A stretch of DNA of 16,200 nt from Schaalia odontolytica (lineage in GTDB: Bacteria > Actinomycetota > Actinomycetes > Actinomycetales > Actinomycetaceae). The notes beneath the pieces were generated by a model. It was not told the origin of the DNA and searched no databases. It worked only from the letters and a program-made list of their open reading frames with translations. Shown here one piece after another: positions 1 through 6,746 of the stretch (positions are counted from its first letter, which is position 1; the number at the start of each line of letters is the position of its first letter). The stretch covers positions 1 through 16,200 of the forward strand of contig CATYYP010000009.1 in the NCBI GenBank assembly GCA_958415245.1, in the 5' to 3' direction. The position numbers and the translations under genes are program-made.

Positions 1-2
1 CC

Positions 3-794
3 ACCCCTCACAGCGACGAAGAGCTCGAGGCCGTCGTGAACGCCGCCGGCTACTCCGGCACCGTCACCTCCCGTTCTGAGTCCGCGACCGCCGACGCTGC
101 ACCCGCGGCTGGCGGCAGCGCGGGTGGGGATACCGGTACCCCCACTCAACCCGGCACCACCCCGGGGACGGGCGAGCGGGAGGGGGCCCAGGCCTCGTCC
201 CTGGTGATCCCCGAGCGCGTCGAAGGCAGCGCGATCGCCGCACTGATCGTGCGCGACACGGTCAAGGAGTCCTCCGCGGATGCGATCGCTCAGCTGCGCG
301 AGCTCGGCATCGAGCCGATCCTGCTGACGGGCGACAACGAGGCGGCGGCCCGCCACGTCGCGGATCAGGTCGGGATCGAGCGCGTCATCGCGGGCGTCCT
401 ACCCGACGGCAAGCGCAACACCGTCGCTGACCTGCAGGCCGAGGGCCGTACGGTCGCGATGGTCGGCGACGGCGTGAACGATGCTGCCGCCCTCGCGCAG
501 GCGAGCGCGAAGGGCCTGGGCATCGCGATGGGCTCGGGCACGGATGTGGCGATCGAGGTCGCGGACATGACGCTCATGAACTCGTCGCTGACATCGGCGG
601 CGACCGCGATCCGAGTGTCGCGCCGGACGCTGCGCATCATCAAGGAGAACCTGTTCTGGGCGTTCTTCTACAACGTGCTGATGGTGCCGCTGGCGATCGC
701 GGGCCTGCTCTCCCCCATGCTGGCCAGCGCCGCGATGGCGTGCTCGTCGGTGTTCGTGGTCCTCAACTCGCTGCGCCTGCGCGCCGCGAATTAG
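3..794 (+). CDS. copA: Copper-type P-type ATPase, C-terminal part (5' end outside window)
   Basis: P1B-type ATPase that would export Cu(+) across the cytoplasmic membrane using ATP. The frame is open from the left edge. Visible motifs are TGDN (codons at 327-338) and GDGVNDA of the P-domain hinge (465-485), followed by two membrane helices. The first helix carries the YN...P pattern and the second the M..SS pattern typical of Cu(+)-ATPases; the protein ends in a short basic tail. A Gly/Thr/Pro/Ala-rich, probably disordered segment lies at about 65-195. It is preceded by SDEELEAVVNAAGYSGTV, which resembles the end of a heavy-metal-associated domain. In the normal order the six transmembrane helices and the DKTGT site should lie between such a domain and the P-domain, and they do not. 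Either this is an unusual insertion in the nucleotide-binding domain, or the gene has an internal deletion. Assignment to a heavy-metal P-ATPase is secure; copper specificity is probable. Confidence 0.88.
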   Translation, partial: TPHSDEELEAVVNAAGYSGTVTSRSESATADAAPAAGGSAGGDTGTPTQPGTTPGTGEREGAQASSLVIPERVEGSAIAALIVRDTVKESSADAIAQLRELGIEPILLTGDNEAAARHVADQVGIERVIAGVLPDGKRNTVADLQAEGRTVAMVGDGVNDAAALAQASAKGLGIAMGSGTDVAIEVADMTLMNSSLTSAATAIRVSRRTLRIIKENLFWAFFYNVLMVPLAIAGLLSPMLASAAMACSSVFVVLNSLRLRAAN

Positions 795-810
795 CAGTTC
801 ACACGGAGTC

Positions 811-846
811 AGTGCCGCGTGGCCGGGTGTCCGGCTGCGCGGCACT
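811..846. terminator. Bidirectional terminator-like hairpin
   Basis: Arms 811-819 and 838-846 pair perfectly (AGTGCCGCG / CGCGGCACT). An inner 5-bp stem (822-826 with 831-835) closes a 4-base loop. On the plus strand it is followed by CGTCGTTTTA, a weak T-run. It sits in the 59-base gap between two convergent genes, the ATPase and the DUF2079 gene, where a shared terminator is expected. Confidence 0.7.
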
Positions 847-853
847 CGTCGTT

Positions 854-2356
854 TTACGAGGTGCGTCGCGCGACGCGGAAGCCCTGCTTGGCGTAGACGG
901 TCTCGTAGGAGTGTCCGGGGTGGGCGGCGCTCCCCCACGACTCAGCGTCGACCTGCTGGCCGCCCCACGCGTAGGAGCGCGCATCGATGACGACATACTC
1001 CGGAGGGGTATCCATGGTGCCGGTCGTTCCCACCCAGTAGACCTCGCGACCGGGCACGAGACGCGCAAGCAGCGTCGTGTCAGTTTCAACGCTGACCCCC
1101 TCGGGCACCGCGTCGAGCGCACCGAGGGCGGCGGCCATGCGCGGGTCCTCCTTGAGGTCGGGGAGATGCCACAGCGGAAGGGACGAGGCCGTGAGAGCCA
1201 GCGACACAGCGGGCACACACGCGGCCGCCCAGGCCGCGACACGCCAGCCCAGGTTCGACGAGGCCGGGGCCTCGTCCTCAGCGTCCGCGTCGGTCCCGGC
1301 GTCGGCGCTCACGGGCGCGAGCCACTGGTCGATGACGTCGAGCAGCGAGCACGCCGCAATGGGGACGAGCACGGCGTTGTAATGCCACGAGTCCCATCCG
1401 TAGTAGCTCTCCACCGAGCCCGCAAAGCGCCACGCGAGCGTCGGTGCCACCAGCGCGAACCACGGGGATGCTGTGCCCACAAAGCCGGCACCGGCCGCCA
1501 GGACGATGAGGGTCACGAGCTTGACAGATGGGGTCGTCAGAATGTCCCACAGGGAGGGAATCTCCCTCGCAGCCGTGGTTCCGCCGGTCGGCGTACCCGC
1601 CCCGGTCGCGGCACCATCGAGGGAGTAGGCCCACGTCCCGGCCGGATTCATCGCGGGAAGAAGGACCTTGATAGTCAACACAAACGCGACGATGCCGAAC
1701 AGCGCATACGCTATCGACCGCAGGACAGCAGACCGCCCTTCGCCTCGGCGCCGCCACGCAAGAGCGAGGCCAGCAACGAAGACCGTGAGCCCCAGATCCT
1801 CCTTGACAAGGACGAGGGGCGCCAGCCACGCCATGCACGCACCCCAGCGCCGCTCGACGAAGGCGACACCTCCGAACGCCAGCAGCGGGACGGCCACGCA
1901 GACCTCGTGGAACTGGGCACCGACCGCGCCCTGCAGCCCCCACCCCAGGCCATAGGCGAGCCCGACGAGGAGCGCGCCACCTCGGCCGAGAAGGCGCTGG
2001 GCGAGGCGCGCGACCGGCAGGACCGACGCGGCGATCAGCACGTCCTGGGCGACGAGGAGGGTCAGCGCCGAGGGGAAGAGGCGGAAGATCGGACCTAGGA
2101 GCGCCAGGATCGGGTGGAAGTGATCGCCCAGCAGGTTGTAGCCCGGCCCCTTGATGGGAACGATCGGAGCCTCGAAGCGCGAGTATGCCTGGACGGCCTC
2201 GGCGAAGATGCCCAGGTCCCACGAAGGGGCGACGAACGCGCGCCACTGCGCCACCGAGTAGCAGACATAGAGCGCACCGACGGCGCAGGCGATGACGGTG
2301 GGCAGCCACCAGGTCGCGACCAGGCGACGGACGGCTAACCGATCCAGGCCCTTCAC
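854..2356 (-). CDS. DUF2079 family multi-pass membrane protein
   Basis: About 500 residues, GTG start. A helix near residues 18-35 is followed by an extracytoplasmic segment with SWDLGIFAEAV (Asp47) and GDHFHP (77-82), then FHEV and KEDLGL further on; these are hallmarks of DUF2079. About ten hydrophobic segments follow, then a soluble C-terminal part with an acidic linker near residues 353-365. An Asp just after the first helix recalls GT-C glycosyltransferases, which use polyprenyl-phosphate sugars; this is inference and no substrate is known. The start codon overlaps the stop of the upstream glycosyltransferase (GTGA, 2353-2356), so translation is probably coupled and the two proteins may act in one envelope glycosylation step. 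The linker DNA contains a perfect inverted pair of the 9-base word described in the findings (1257-1276). Confidence 0.85.
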   Translation of the reverse strand: MKGLDRLAVRRLVATWWLPTVIACAVGALYVCYSVAQWRAFVAPSWDLGIFAEAVQAYSRFEAPIVPIKGPGYNLLGDHFHPILALLGPIFRLFPSALTLLVAQDVLIAASVLPVARLAQRLLGRGGALLVGLAYGLGWGLQGAVGAQFHEVCVAVPLLAFGGVAFVERRWGACMAWLAPLVLVKEDLGLTVFVAGLALAWRRRGEGRSAVLRSIAYALFGIVAFVLTIKVLLPAMNPAGTWAYSLDGAATGAGTPTGGTTAAREIPSLWDILTTPSVKLVTLIVLAAGAGFVGTASPWFALVAPTLAWRFAGSVESYYGWDSWHYNAVLVPIAACSLLDVIDQWLAPVSADAGTDADAEDEAPASSNLGWRVAAWAAACVPAVSLALTASSLPLWHLPDLKEDPRMAAALGALDAVPEGVSVETDTTLLARLVPGREVYWVGTTGTMDTPPEYVVIDARSYAWGGQQVDAESWGSAAHPGHSYETVYAKQGFRVARRTS

Positions 2357-3210
2357 CCAACCATCTCCGTGCGGCGCGCGTCGGAAGGATCGTCGACCTC
2401 GACCTCGTCGCGGGCCGAAGCCGGGGCCGGGTAGGGCACGCCGATCCCCTGTTCGTGGTCGGCGCGGCGCTTCGAGCGTGCATCGGAGTGGAAGAGCTGA
2501 CTGACCGTGGCGCGCACGGCGTCGAACATGCGCGCCGGGCGGTTCAGGGAGCCCAGCGATCGGTCCGCGCCCGAGTGCGTGAAGTTGCAGGGGACCTCCA
2601 TGACGGACAGGCCCGCGCGCAGCACGCTGATGGTCATCGCGGCCTCGAGCGCGTAGCGTCCCGCGAAGGGCATGGCCGCGTCGATGGCCTCGCGCGTCAG
2701 GCAGCGCTGGTAGCTGAGGGGGTAGTGGCAGTACCAGCCGGTCTTGCGGCGGATGAGGCGGCGCACCACGGCGGGGCCGTAGCCGGAGTACTCGCGTCCC
2801 GTCGCCGGGACGGCGATCGCCATGTCGGCCTGGCGGGCGAAGACGGCTTCGACGAGGGCGGTGGCCTCGACCGCGGACTCCCCAAGGTCGGGGGACAGAA
2901 GCAGGATATGACGGGGCGGCCCGTCGGGCCGGTCGCGCATGGCCGCGACCTTCACGCCGGTTTCGATGGCTGAGGCGCGCCCGCGCTCGACAGAGTGGCG
3001 CACGACGACGGCGCCTGCTGCTCGGGCGGCACGCCCGGTGTCGTCCGTGGAACCATCGTCGACGACAATGAGGAGGTCAACGCTGGGTATAGCGCGGCAC
3101 GCGCGCACGGTGGCCGCGACGGCACGACCGACGTTGTGCGCAGCGATGACGGCAGCGACGCGCTGCGGGTGGGAACCTCTTGATCCTGCGGGATAGTTCA
3201 CGACTAACAT
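2353..3210 (-). CDS. Family 2 glycosyltransferase (GT-A fold)
   Basis: A cytosolic transferase of about 285 residues that probably moves a sugar from a nucleotide donor to a lipid carrier or glycan. The N-terminal nucleotide-binding half starts VAAVIAAHN and carries VVDDGSTDDT (about 49-58), typical of GT2 enzymes of the dolichyl-phosphate-mannose-synthase type. The usual DxD metal site is altered to SPDLGES (about 106-112), so only the second Asp is kept. No clear membrane helix follows; the tail is polar. ATG at 3208-3210 is chosen. GTG at 3199-3201 is a serious alternative because a TAGAAT element lies 7 bases before it, and a TTG at 3229-3231 falls inside a strong hairpin. It is 4-base coupled to the DUF2079 gene, which supports a shared envelope role. 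Confidence 0.85.
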   Translation of the reverse strand: MLVVNYPAGSRGSHPQRVAAVIAAHNVGRAVAATVRACRAIPSVDLLIVVDDGSTDDTGRAARAAGAVVVRHSVERGRASAIETGVKVAAMRDRPDGPPRHILLLSPDLGESAVEATALVEAVFARQADMAIAVPATGREYSGYGPAVVRRLIRRKTGWYCHYPLSYQRCLTREAIDAAMPFAGRYALEAAMTISVLRAGLSVMEVPCNFTHSGADRSLGSLNRPARMFDAVRATVSQLFHSDARSKRRADHEQGIGVPYPAPASARDEVEVDDPSDARRTEMVG

Positions 3211-3214
3211 TCTA
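3209..3214 (-). promoter_or_regulatory. Possible -10 element (TAGAAT) before the glycosyltransferase
   Basis: TAGAAT is one base from the TATAAT consensus. It overlaps the annotated ATG and lies 7 bases before an in-frame GTG (3199-3201), which would make a leaderless message. No convincing -35 is seen; that region lies inside a GC-rich hairpin. Confidence 0.3.
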
Positions 3215-3250
3215 CGGGCGGCGGGGCGCAATCGCGTCCCGCCGCCCGTA
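3213..3250. other. Strong GC-rich hairpin directly before the glycosyltransferase start
   Basis: Arms 3213-3225 and 3238-3250 are perfectly complementary over 13 bp. Pairing continues inward for 3226-3229 with 3234-3237 (including one G-T pair), leaving a 4-base loop. On the minus strand the stem ends 2 bases before the ATG at 3210, exactly where a ribosome binding site would be. It could end transcription from the upstream DUF5926 gene (no T-run follows) or hide the start in read-through transcripts. Confidence 0.6.
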
Positions 3251-3263
3251 ATGTGAGCGACAA

Positions 3264-3282
3264 ACCTGTCTAAACGACAGGT
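3264..3282 (-). terminator. Weak terminator after the DUF5926 gene
   Basis: Arms 3264-3270 and 3276-3282 (ACCTGTC / GACAGGT) form a 7-bp stem with a 5-base loop, 10 bases past the DUF5926 stop. On the minus strand it is followed by TTGTCGCT, only a short T-run. Together with the hairpin at 3213-3250 it separates DUF5926 from the glycosyltransferase. Confidence 0.4.
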
Positions 3283-3292
3283 AAAAATGTGC

Positions 3293-4174
3293 TTAGCGGA
3301 TCGTCACAGCTCGGGAGACGAGGCCCTGACGTGCGCGACGCTCCTTGTCATCCAGGCGTTCGGTGACCTTCAGGGCCTCCTCGAGAGCCTTAGCAAGGGC
3401 CTGCGTGCCGGGCGCGACGTCGGCCGCGCTGGCACCCTCGGGCAGCTCGAAGACCGGGACGATCAGGCCGCACGCGCGGAAGGAACCCACGTAGCGGGAA
3501 CCCTCGCCGACGTTGGCCTCGCCGCGCGCGGCCAGGCGTGCGAGCGCGTCGAAGAGCTTGGTCTCGTCGTTGTCCGTCAGGAAGCGCACGAAGTTACGGT
3601 TCATCTCGCACCAGTACGCGCCGGGGACGCCGGGCACGGGCTCGGTCGGGATGATCTCGTCGCGGTTCTGCTCGAGGGCGCGACGCGTCTGGTCGTCGAT
3701 CTCCTCGGCCGGGTCGAACCAGAAGGAGAAGTCCTCCTCGAGCTTCATGTCCGTGAAGCTGTCGGCGTCGACGATGTCCTGGAGACGCTCGGACGGCTCA
3801 CGCACGTCGATCGAGATGACGCCCTCGTCGCCCGCTTCCTTCGCGGCGATGGCCGCGAGCAGCGCGGCGCCCGCGTCGTGGCTGAGGTCCGCGGAGTTCG
3901 AGCGGGTCTGCAGCGCAACGAGGATGCGGCCGTCGGGGCGCACCATCGCAGGGTGGCCCTCGGGCAGGAGAGTGACGAAGTCGAATTCGACGGCGCCGTG
4001 GTCAGCGTCGGTACGTGCGGTCAGCGTGGCCGCCGGGATGAGCTCGCGCATGGCGACCAGCTCGATCTCCTTCGGCAGGCCCTCGTAGGGGCGCGCGACG
4101 AAGGGGATCGGCGGGCGATACGCCTTGAGCTTGGCGGGATCGGTGACCTTCTTACGGCGGCTAGCTTTACCCAT
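3293..4174 (-). CDS. DUF5926 family protein (actinobacterial, function unknown)
   Basis: A soluble protein of 293 residues. It has a basic N-terminus (MGKASRRKK) followed by PFVARPYEGLP and a conserved block around VAMRELIPAATLTAR; this layout matches the actinobacterial DUF5926 family as I know it. Later parts include LVALQTRS, an acidic middle with EEDFSFWFDP, and WCEMNRNFVRFL near the C-terminal half. No membrane helix, signal peptide or catalytic motif is evident. No function is known to me; older database labels linking it to SecA are not supported by anything visible here. The ATG at 4172-4174 has no Shine-Dalgarno but a TACGAT element 7 bases upstream, consistent with a leaderless message. 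It is probably monocistronic. Confidence 0.85.
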   Translation of the reverse strand: MGKASRRKKVTDPAKLKAYRPPIPFVARPYEGLPKEIELVAMRELIPAATLTARTDADHGAVEFDFVTLLPEGHPAMVRPDGRILVALQTRSNSADLSHDAGAALLAAIAAKEAGDEGVISIDVREPSERLQDIVDADSFTDMKLEEDFSFWFDPAEEIDDQTRRALEQNRDEIIPTEPVPGVPGAYWCEMNRNFVRFLTDNDETKLFDALARLAARGEANVGEGSRYVGSFRACGLIVPVFELPEGASAADVAPGTQALAKALEEALKVTERLDDKERRARQGLVSRAVTIR

Positions 4175-4181
4175 GGGTGTA

Positions 4182-4187
4182 ATCGTA
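4182..4187 (-). promoter_or_regulatory. -10 element TACGAT, leaderless-type spacing
   Basis: TACGAT is followed by 7 bases (TACACCC) and then the DUF5926 ATG. No Shine-Dalgarno lies between, so transcription would begin at or next to the start codon. No -35 is clear. Confidence 0.45.
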
Positions 4188-4214
4188 GCGGGTTTCGCCC
4201 AATCGACGAGGTGG

Positions 4215-4247
4215 GGGCTGGGCGAGCCGGTCCACTCACCCCAGCCC
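4215..4247 (-). terminator. Possible terminator after the FGGY kinase
   Basis: GGGCTGGG (4215-4222) pairs with CCCAGCCC (4240-4247) around a 17-base loop, 8 bases past the kinase stop. There is no T-run, so this is a weak call based on stem strength and position. Confidence 0.4.
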
Positions 4248-4255
4248 GTGCCTCG

Positions 4256-5860
4256 TCAGCGGGCGGCACCCCGTGCGATGACCTCCACGCCGGGCAGGGC
4301 CGCGCGGTATGCGTCGAGGAAGCGCTCGTACCCGGCCACGCCCTCGGGGGTGGGGTCGAGGGTGGAGACGGAAGCGCCCGCGAAGACCCGCTCGGAGAGG
4401 TAATCCGGCAGGGCGGGCGCGGCCTCGTCCCCTGCGAGGACCGCACGGTAGCGAGCGAGCACCGCGATACCCCATGCGCCGCCCTCACCCGCTGTGTCGC
4501 CCACGGAGACAGGGATGTTCAGCGAGTCGGCGAGGATCTGCTGGGCGACACCCGGGGTCTTGAACAGGCCGCCGTGGGCGAAGAGCGAGTCGAGGCGCAC
4601 GCCCTCGCCGCTCAGGATGTCGACTCCGATGCGCACGGCTGCGAAGATACTCATGAGCTGGGCGCGCACGGCGTTGGCGAGGCTCACGCGCGCATCGGCG
4701 GTGTGGGTGAAGACCGGCTGCGCCGCCTCCTGGCCGACGAGCGGCTCGGCGGACAGCGTGTTGTAGGCCATGACGCCGCCCGCGTCGGCCTCGCCCGTGA
4801 GCGCATGGTTGTAGAGGGCATCGTAGATCGCCGGGACACTCACGTCGGCACCAACGAGGCGCGCGAAGTCGGCGAACCAGCCGACCCACGCGTCGAGCTC
4901 GGACGCGCCGTTATTCGAGTGCACCATCGCGACGGGCGATCCGTCGGGCGTGGTCACCATGTCAATCTCGGTGTGCAGCTCGGTGAGGGAACGCTCGAGG
5001 ACAGCCATCAGGAAGACGGAGGTGCCGCACGAGATGTTGCCCGTGCGCTGGGCGATCGCGTTGGTCGCGATCATGCCGGTGCCCGCGTCGCCCTCGGGCG
5101 GACACAGCGCAATGCCTGGCTGCAGCGTACCGGTCGGGTCGATGAGCGCAGCCCCCTCGGGGGTCAGCGTGCCCGCATCCTGCCCCGCGCTCAGCACGGT
5201 CGGGAGCACGTCGCGCAGACGCCACGGGACCCGGGTCGCCACCAGGGCCTCGTACTGATCGAGGTAGGACCCCACATAGGTGCCAGCCTCGGAGTCGATC
5301 GGGAACATGCCCGAGGCGTCGCCGACGCCCAGGACGTGGCGGCCCGTCAGCTGGTGGTGGACCCAGCCGGCCAGGGTCGTCAGGCGGGCGACGCGCGGGG
5401 CGTGCTCCTCGGAGTCGAGGACCGCCTGGTGCAGGTGCGCGATCGACCAGCGGAGGGGGATGTTGAAGCCGAAGAGGCGGGTGAGCTCGTCGGCCGCGCG
5501 ACCCGTGTTCGTGTTGCGCCACGTGCGGAACGGCGCGAGCAGGTTGTCGTCGGCGTCGAAGGCGAGGTAGCCGTGCATCATCGCGGAGATGCCGATGGAG
5601 CCGTAGGACGTGGGGGTGACGTCGTAGCGCTCGCGCGCGTCAGCCACCAGCGAGGCGTAGGCGCTCTGCAGGCCGGCGACGACCTCGTCAAGGGTGTACG
5701 ACCACAGGCCGCCGTCCAGATGGTTCTCCCACCCGTGGCCGCCGGTGGCGAGCACCTCGTGGTCGGGGCCGATCAGGACGGCCTTGATGCGGGTCGAGCC
5801 AAACTCGATGCCGAGCGCGGTGTCGGCGGCGGCGATGGCGGCGCGGGGGTCGGTGCTCAT
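4256..5860 (-). CDS. FGGY-family carbohydrate kinase (xylulokinase/ribulokinase-like)
   Basis: Phosphorylates a sugar, probably a ketopentose, in the cytosol with ATP. The protein has 534 residues, a little longer than classic xylulokinases. The N-terminal ATPase motif GIEFGSTRIK lies near 17-26; GYLAFD and FRTWRNTNTG follow in domain I. EGDAGTGM, which carries the likely catalytic Asp (about 258), and RTGNISCGTS lie in the middle, and the C-terminal ATPase segment HGGLFKTPG is near 429. It resembles the kinase found beside arabinose/ribulose genes in Firmicutes and Bifidobacterium, but no epimerase or isomerase gene is in this window, so the substrate is open. The start at 5860 is chosen because AAGGAG lies 5 bases before it; an upstream in-frame ATG at 5881 has no such site. 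A LacI-type palindrome lies in its leader. Confidence 0.9.
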   Translation of the reverse strand: MSTDPRAAIAAADTALGIEFGSTRIKAVLIGPDHEVLATGGHGWENHLDGGLWSYTLDEVVAGLQSAYASLVADARERYDVTPTSYGSIGISAMMHGYLAFDADDNLLAPFRTWRNTNTGRAADELTRLFGFNIPLRWSIAHLHQAVLDSEEHAPRVARLTTLAGWVHHQLTGRHVLGVGDASGMFPIDSEAGTYVGSYLDQYEALVATRVPWRLRDVLPTVLSAGQDAGTLTPEGAALIDPTGTLQPGIALCPPEGDAGTGMIATNAIAQRTGNISCGTSVFLMAVLERSLTELHTEIDMVTTPDGSPVAMVHSNNGASELDAWVGWFADFARLVGADVSVPAIYDALYNHALTGEADAGGVMAYNTLSAEPLVGQEAAQPVFTHTADARVSLANAVRAQLMSIFAAVRIGVDILSGEGVRLDSLFAHGGLFKTPGVAQQILADSLNIPVSVGDTAGEGGAWGIAVLARYRAVLAGDEAAPALPDYLSERVFAGASVSTLDPTPEGVAGYERFLDAYRAALPGVEVIARGAAR

Positions 5861-5865
5861 GTGTG

Positions 5866-5871
5866 CTCCTT
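5866..5871 (-). promoter_or_regulatory. Ribosome binding site that fixes the kinase start
   Basis: AAGGAG on the minus strand, 5 bases before ATG 5858-5860. It lies inside the reading frame of a longer candidate starting at 5881 and therefore favours the shorter protein. Confidence 0.8.
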
Positions 5872-5904
5872 GGGTCTTCATTGACGAGGCCGGGGCCGGG
5901 GTTG

Positions 5905-5918
5905 CGTTAACGATAACA
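5905..5918 (-). promoter_or_regulatory. LacI/GalR-type operator-like palindrome
   Basis: The minus strand reads TGTTATCGTTAACG, two half-sites (TGTTA / TAACG) around a central CG, 45 bases before the kinase start. This form resembles operators of LacI-family sugar repressors. It overlaps TATCGT, a possible -10. The cognate regulator is not in the window; the adjacent TetR gene is an alternative controller. Such an operator fits induction by the kinase's sugar. Confidence 0.5.
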
Positions 5919-5970
5919 CTTTCGCGCTCAAGCGGACAGCACCTACTACTTAGCTACCGGACATACTGTT

Positions 5971-5992
5971 CATTATTGGAAACTAAATAATG
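5971..5992. repeat. AT-rich inverted repeat between TetR and kinase genes
   Basis: CATTATT (5971-5977) and AATAATG (5986-5992) form a 7-bp stem with an 8-base loop, 31 bases past the TetR stop in an unusually AT-rich gap. It could be a regulator binding site or a weak terminator; it has no T-run. Confidence 0.35.
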
Positions 5993-6022
5993 CAGTCGCC
6001 TGGTGTTTCTCTCGTTTTCTTA

Positions 6023-6619
6023 CTATGCCCCAAAGCCCGCGATGAAGAGCTCTCGGGCGCGATCGATGGCGTCCAGTTCCTTGTCCGTGAGGGGCTTGGT
6101 GGCGCTGCGCTCGATGAAGGTCATGACGACGGACGCGTAGACGTCAGCGGCCAGCGGGAGCACCTCGTCATCCACGCGACCTCGGGCCCAATCGGTAAAT
6201 ACCGAACAGCACGTGCGATAAAGCTGCTCGTGCAGGTCGCCGTCGCCACCCACACGGATCGCCAGCAGGGTTTTCAGGGCCTGCCCATTGCGCGCGTAGA
6301 CGTCGGCGAGGTGGCGAGCGACGGCGCGGGCGTCGCGTCCCTCGCCGAACCACAGGCCCTCGAGGGCAGGGGTGATCTCTTCGAGGAGGAAGGACACGAC
6401 CTCAGCAAGGAGCGCGTCCTTGTCGGTGTAGTGGTCGTAGAACGTCGTGCGCGACACCATCGAGGCGGAGCAAATGTCGGTGACGCTCACGTGCGCGTAG
6501 GGCTTTGCCTGGCACGCCTTGACGAGGCCCGAGCGGATCGCCCGACGCGTCTTCCGGATCCGCAGATCCAGGTTCTTCTCTGCCTCACGCCCGTGCTTAT
6601 CCGCACTCCGCAGGAACAT
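6023..6619 (-). CDS. TetR/AcrR-type transcriptional regulator
   Basis: A DNA-binding repressor of 198 residues. The N-terminal TetR domain is clear: RKTRRAIRSGLVKAC, then the helix-turn-helix at about 44-66 (VSVTDICSASMVSRTTFYDHY), ending in TDKDALL as is usual for the family. The C-terminal ligand and dimer domain is helical and unspecific, so the inducer cannot be read. ATG at 6617-6619 has GGAGAG 4 bases upstream. It faces away from the alpha/beta hydrolase gene across 127 bases, a common arrangement for a regulator and its target, and lies upstream of the FGGY kinase on the same strand with 162 bases between them. Which neighbour it controls is not shown. Confidence 0.88.
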   Translation of the reverse strand: MFLRSADKHGREAEKNLDLRIRKTRRAIRSGLVKACQAKPYAHVSVTDICSASMVSRTTFYDHYTDKDALLAEVVSFLLEEITPALEGLWFGEGRDARAVARHLADVYARNGQALKTLLAIRVGGDGDLHEQLYRTCCSVFTDWARGRVDDEVLPLAADVYASVVMTFIERSATKPLTDKELDAIDRARELFIAGFGA

Positions 6620-6734
6620 GTCTCTCCGATCATTTTTCCACTATCAATATGCTTATCCTACGCATAGCGGTCGCGCCGTCCGGTATCCAACACTCCGTTT
6701 GTTATTGTGCGCCTCACCCCACCTGTGAGCGCGA

Positions 6735-6740
6735 TAGCGT
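6735..6740 (+). promoter_or_regulatory. -10 element TAGCGT, leaderless-type spacing
   Basis: TAGCGT, 6 bases (CGAATC), then the hydrolase ATG at 6747. There is no Shine-Dalgarno. It lies in the intergenic space shared with the TetR gene, where repressor binding would be expected. Confidence 0.45.
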
Positions 6741-6746
6741 CGAATC

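Noticed and set aside
5861..5881. A 7-residue longer start for the sugar kinase
   Set aside because: The extension contains the AAGGAG that serves the ATG at 5860.
3287..5884. An 865-residue open frame on the plus strand
   Set aside because: It lies antisense to the DUF5926 and FGGY kinase genes, has Arg/Gly/Val-rich composition without motifs, and is a typical shadow frame of GC-rich DNA.
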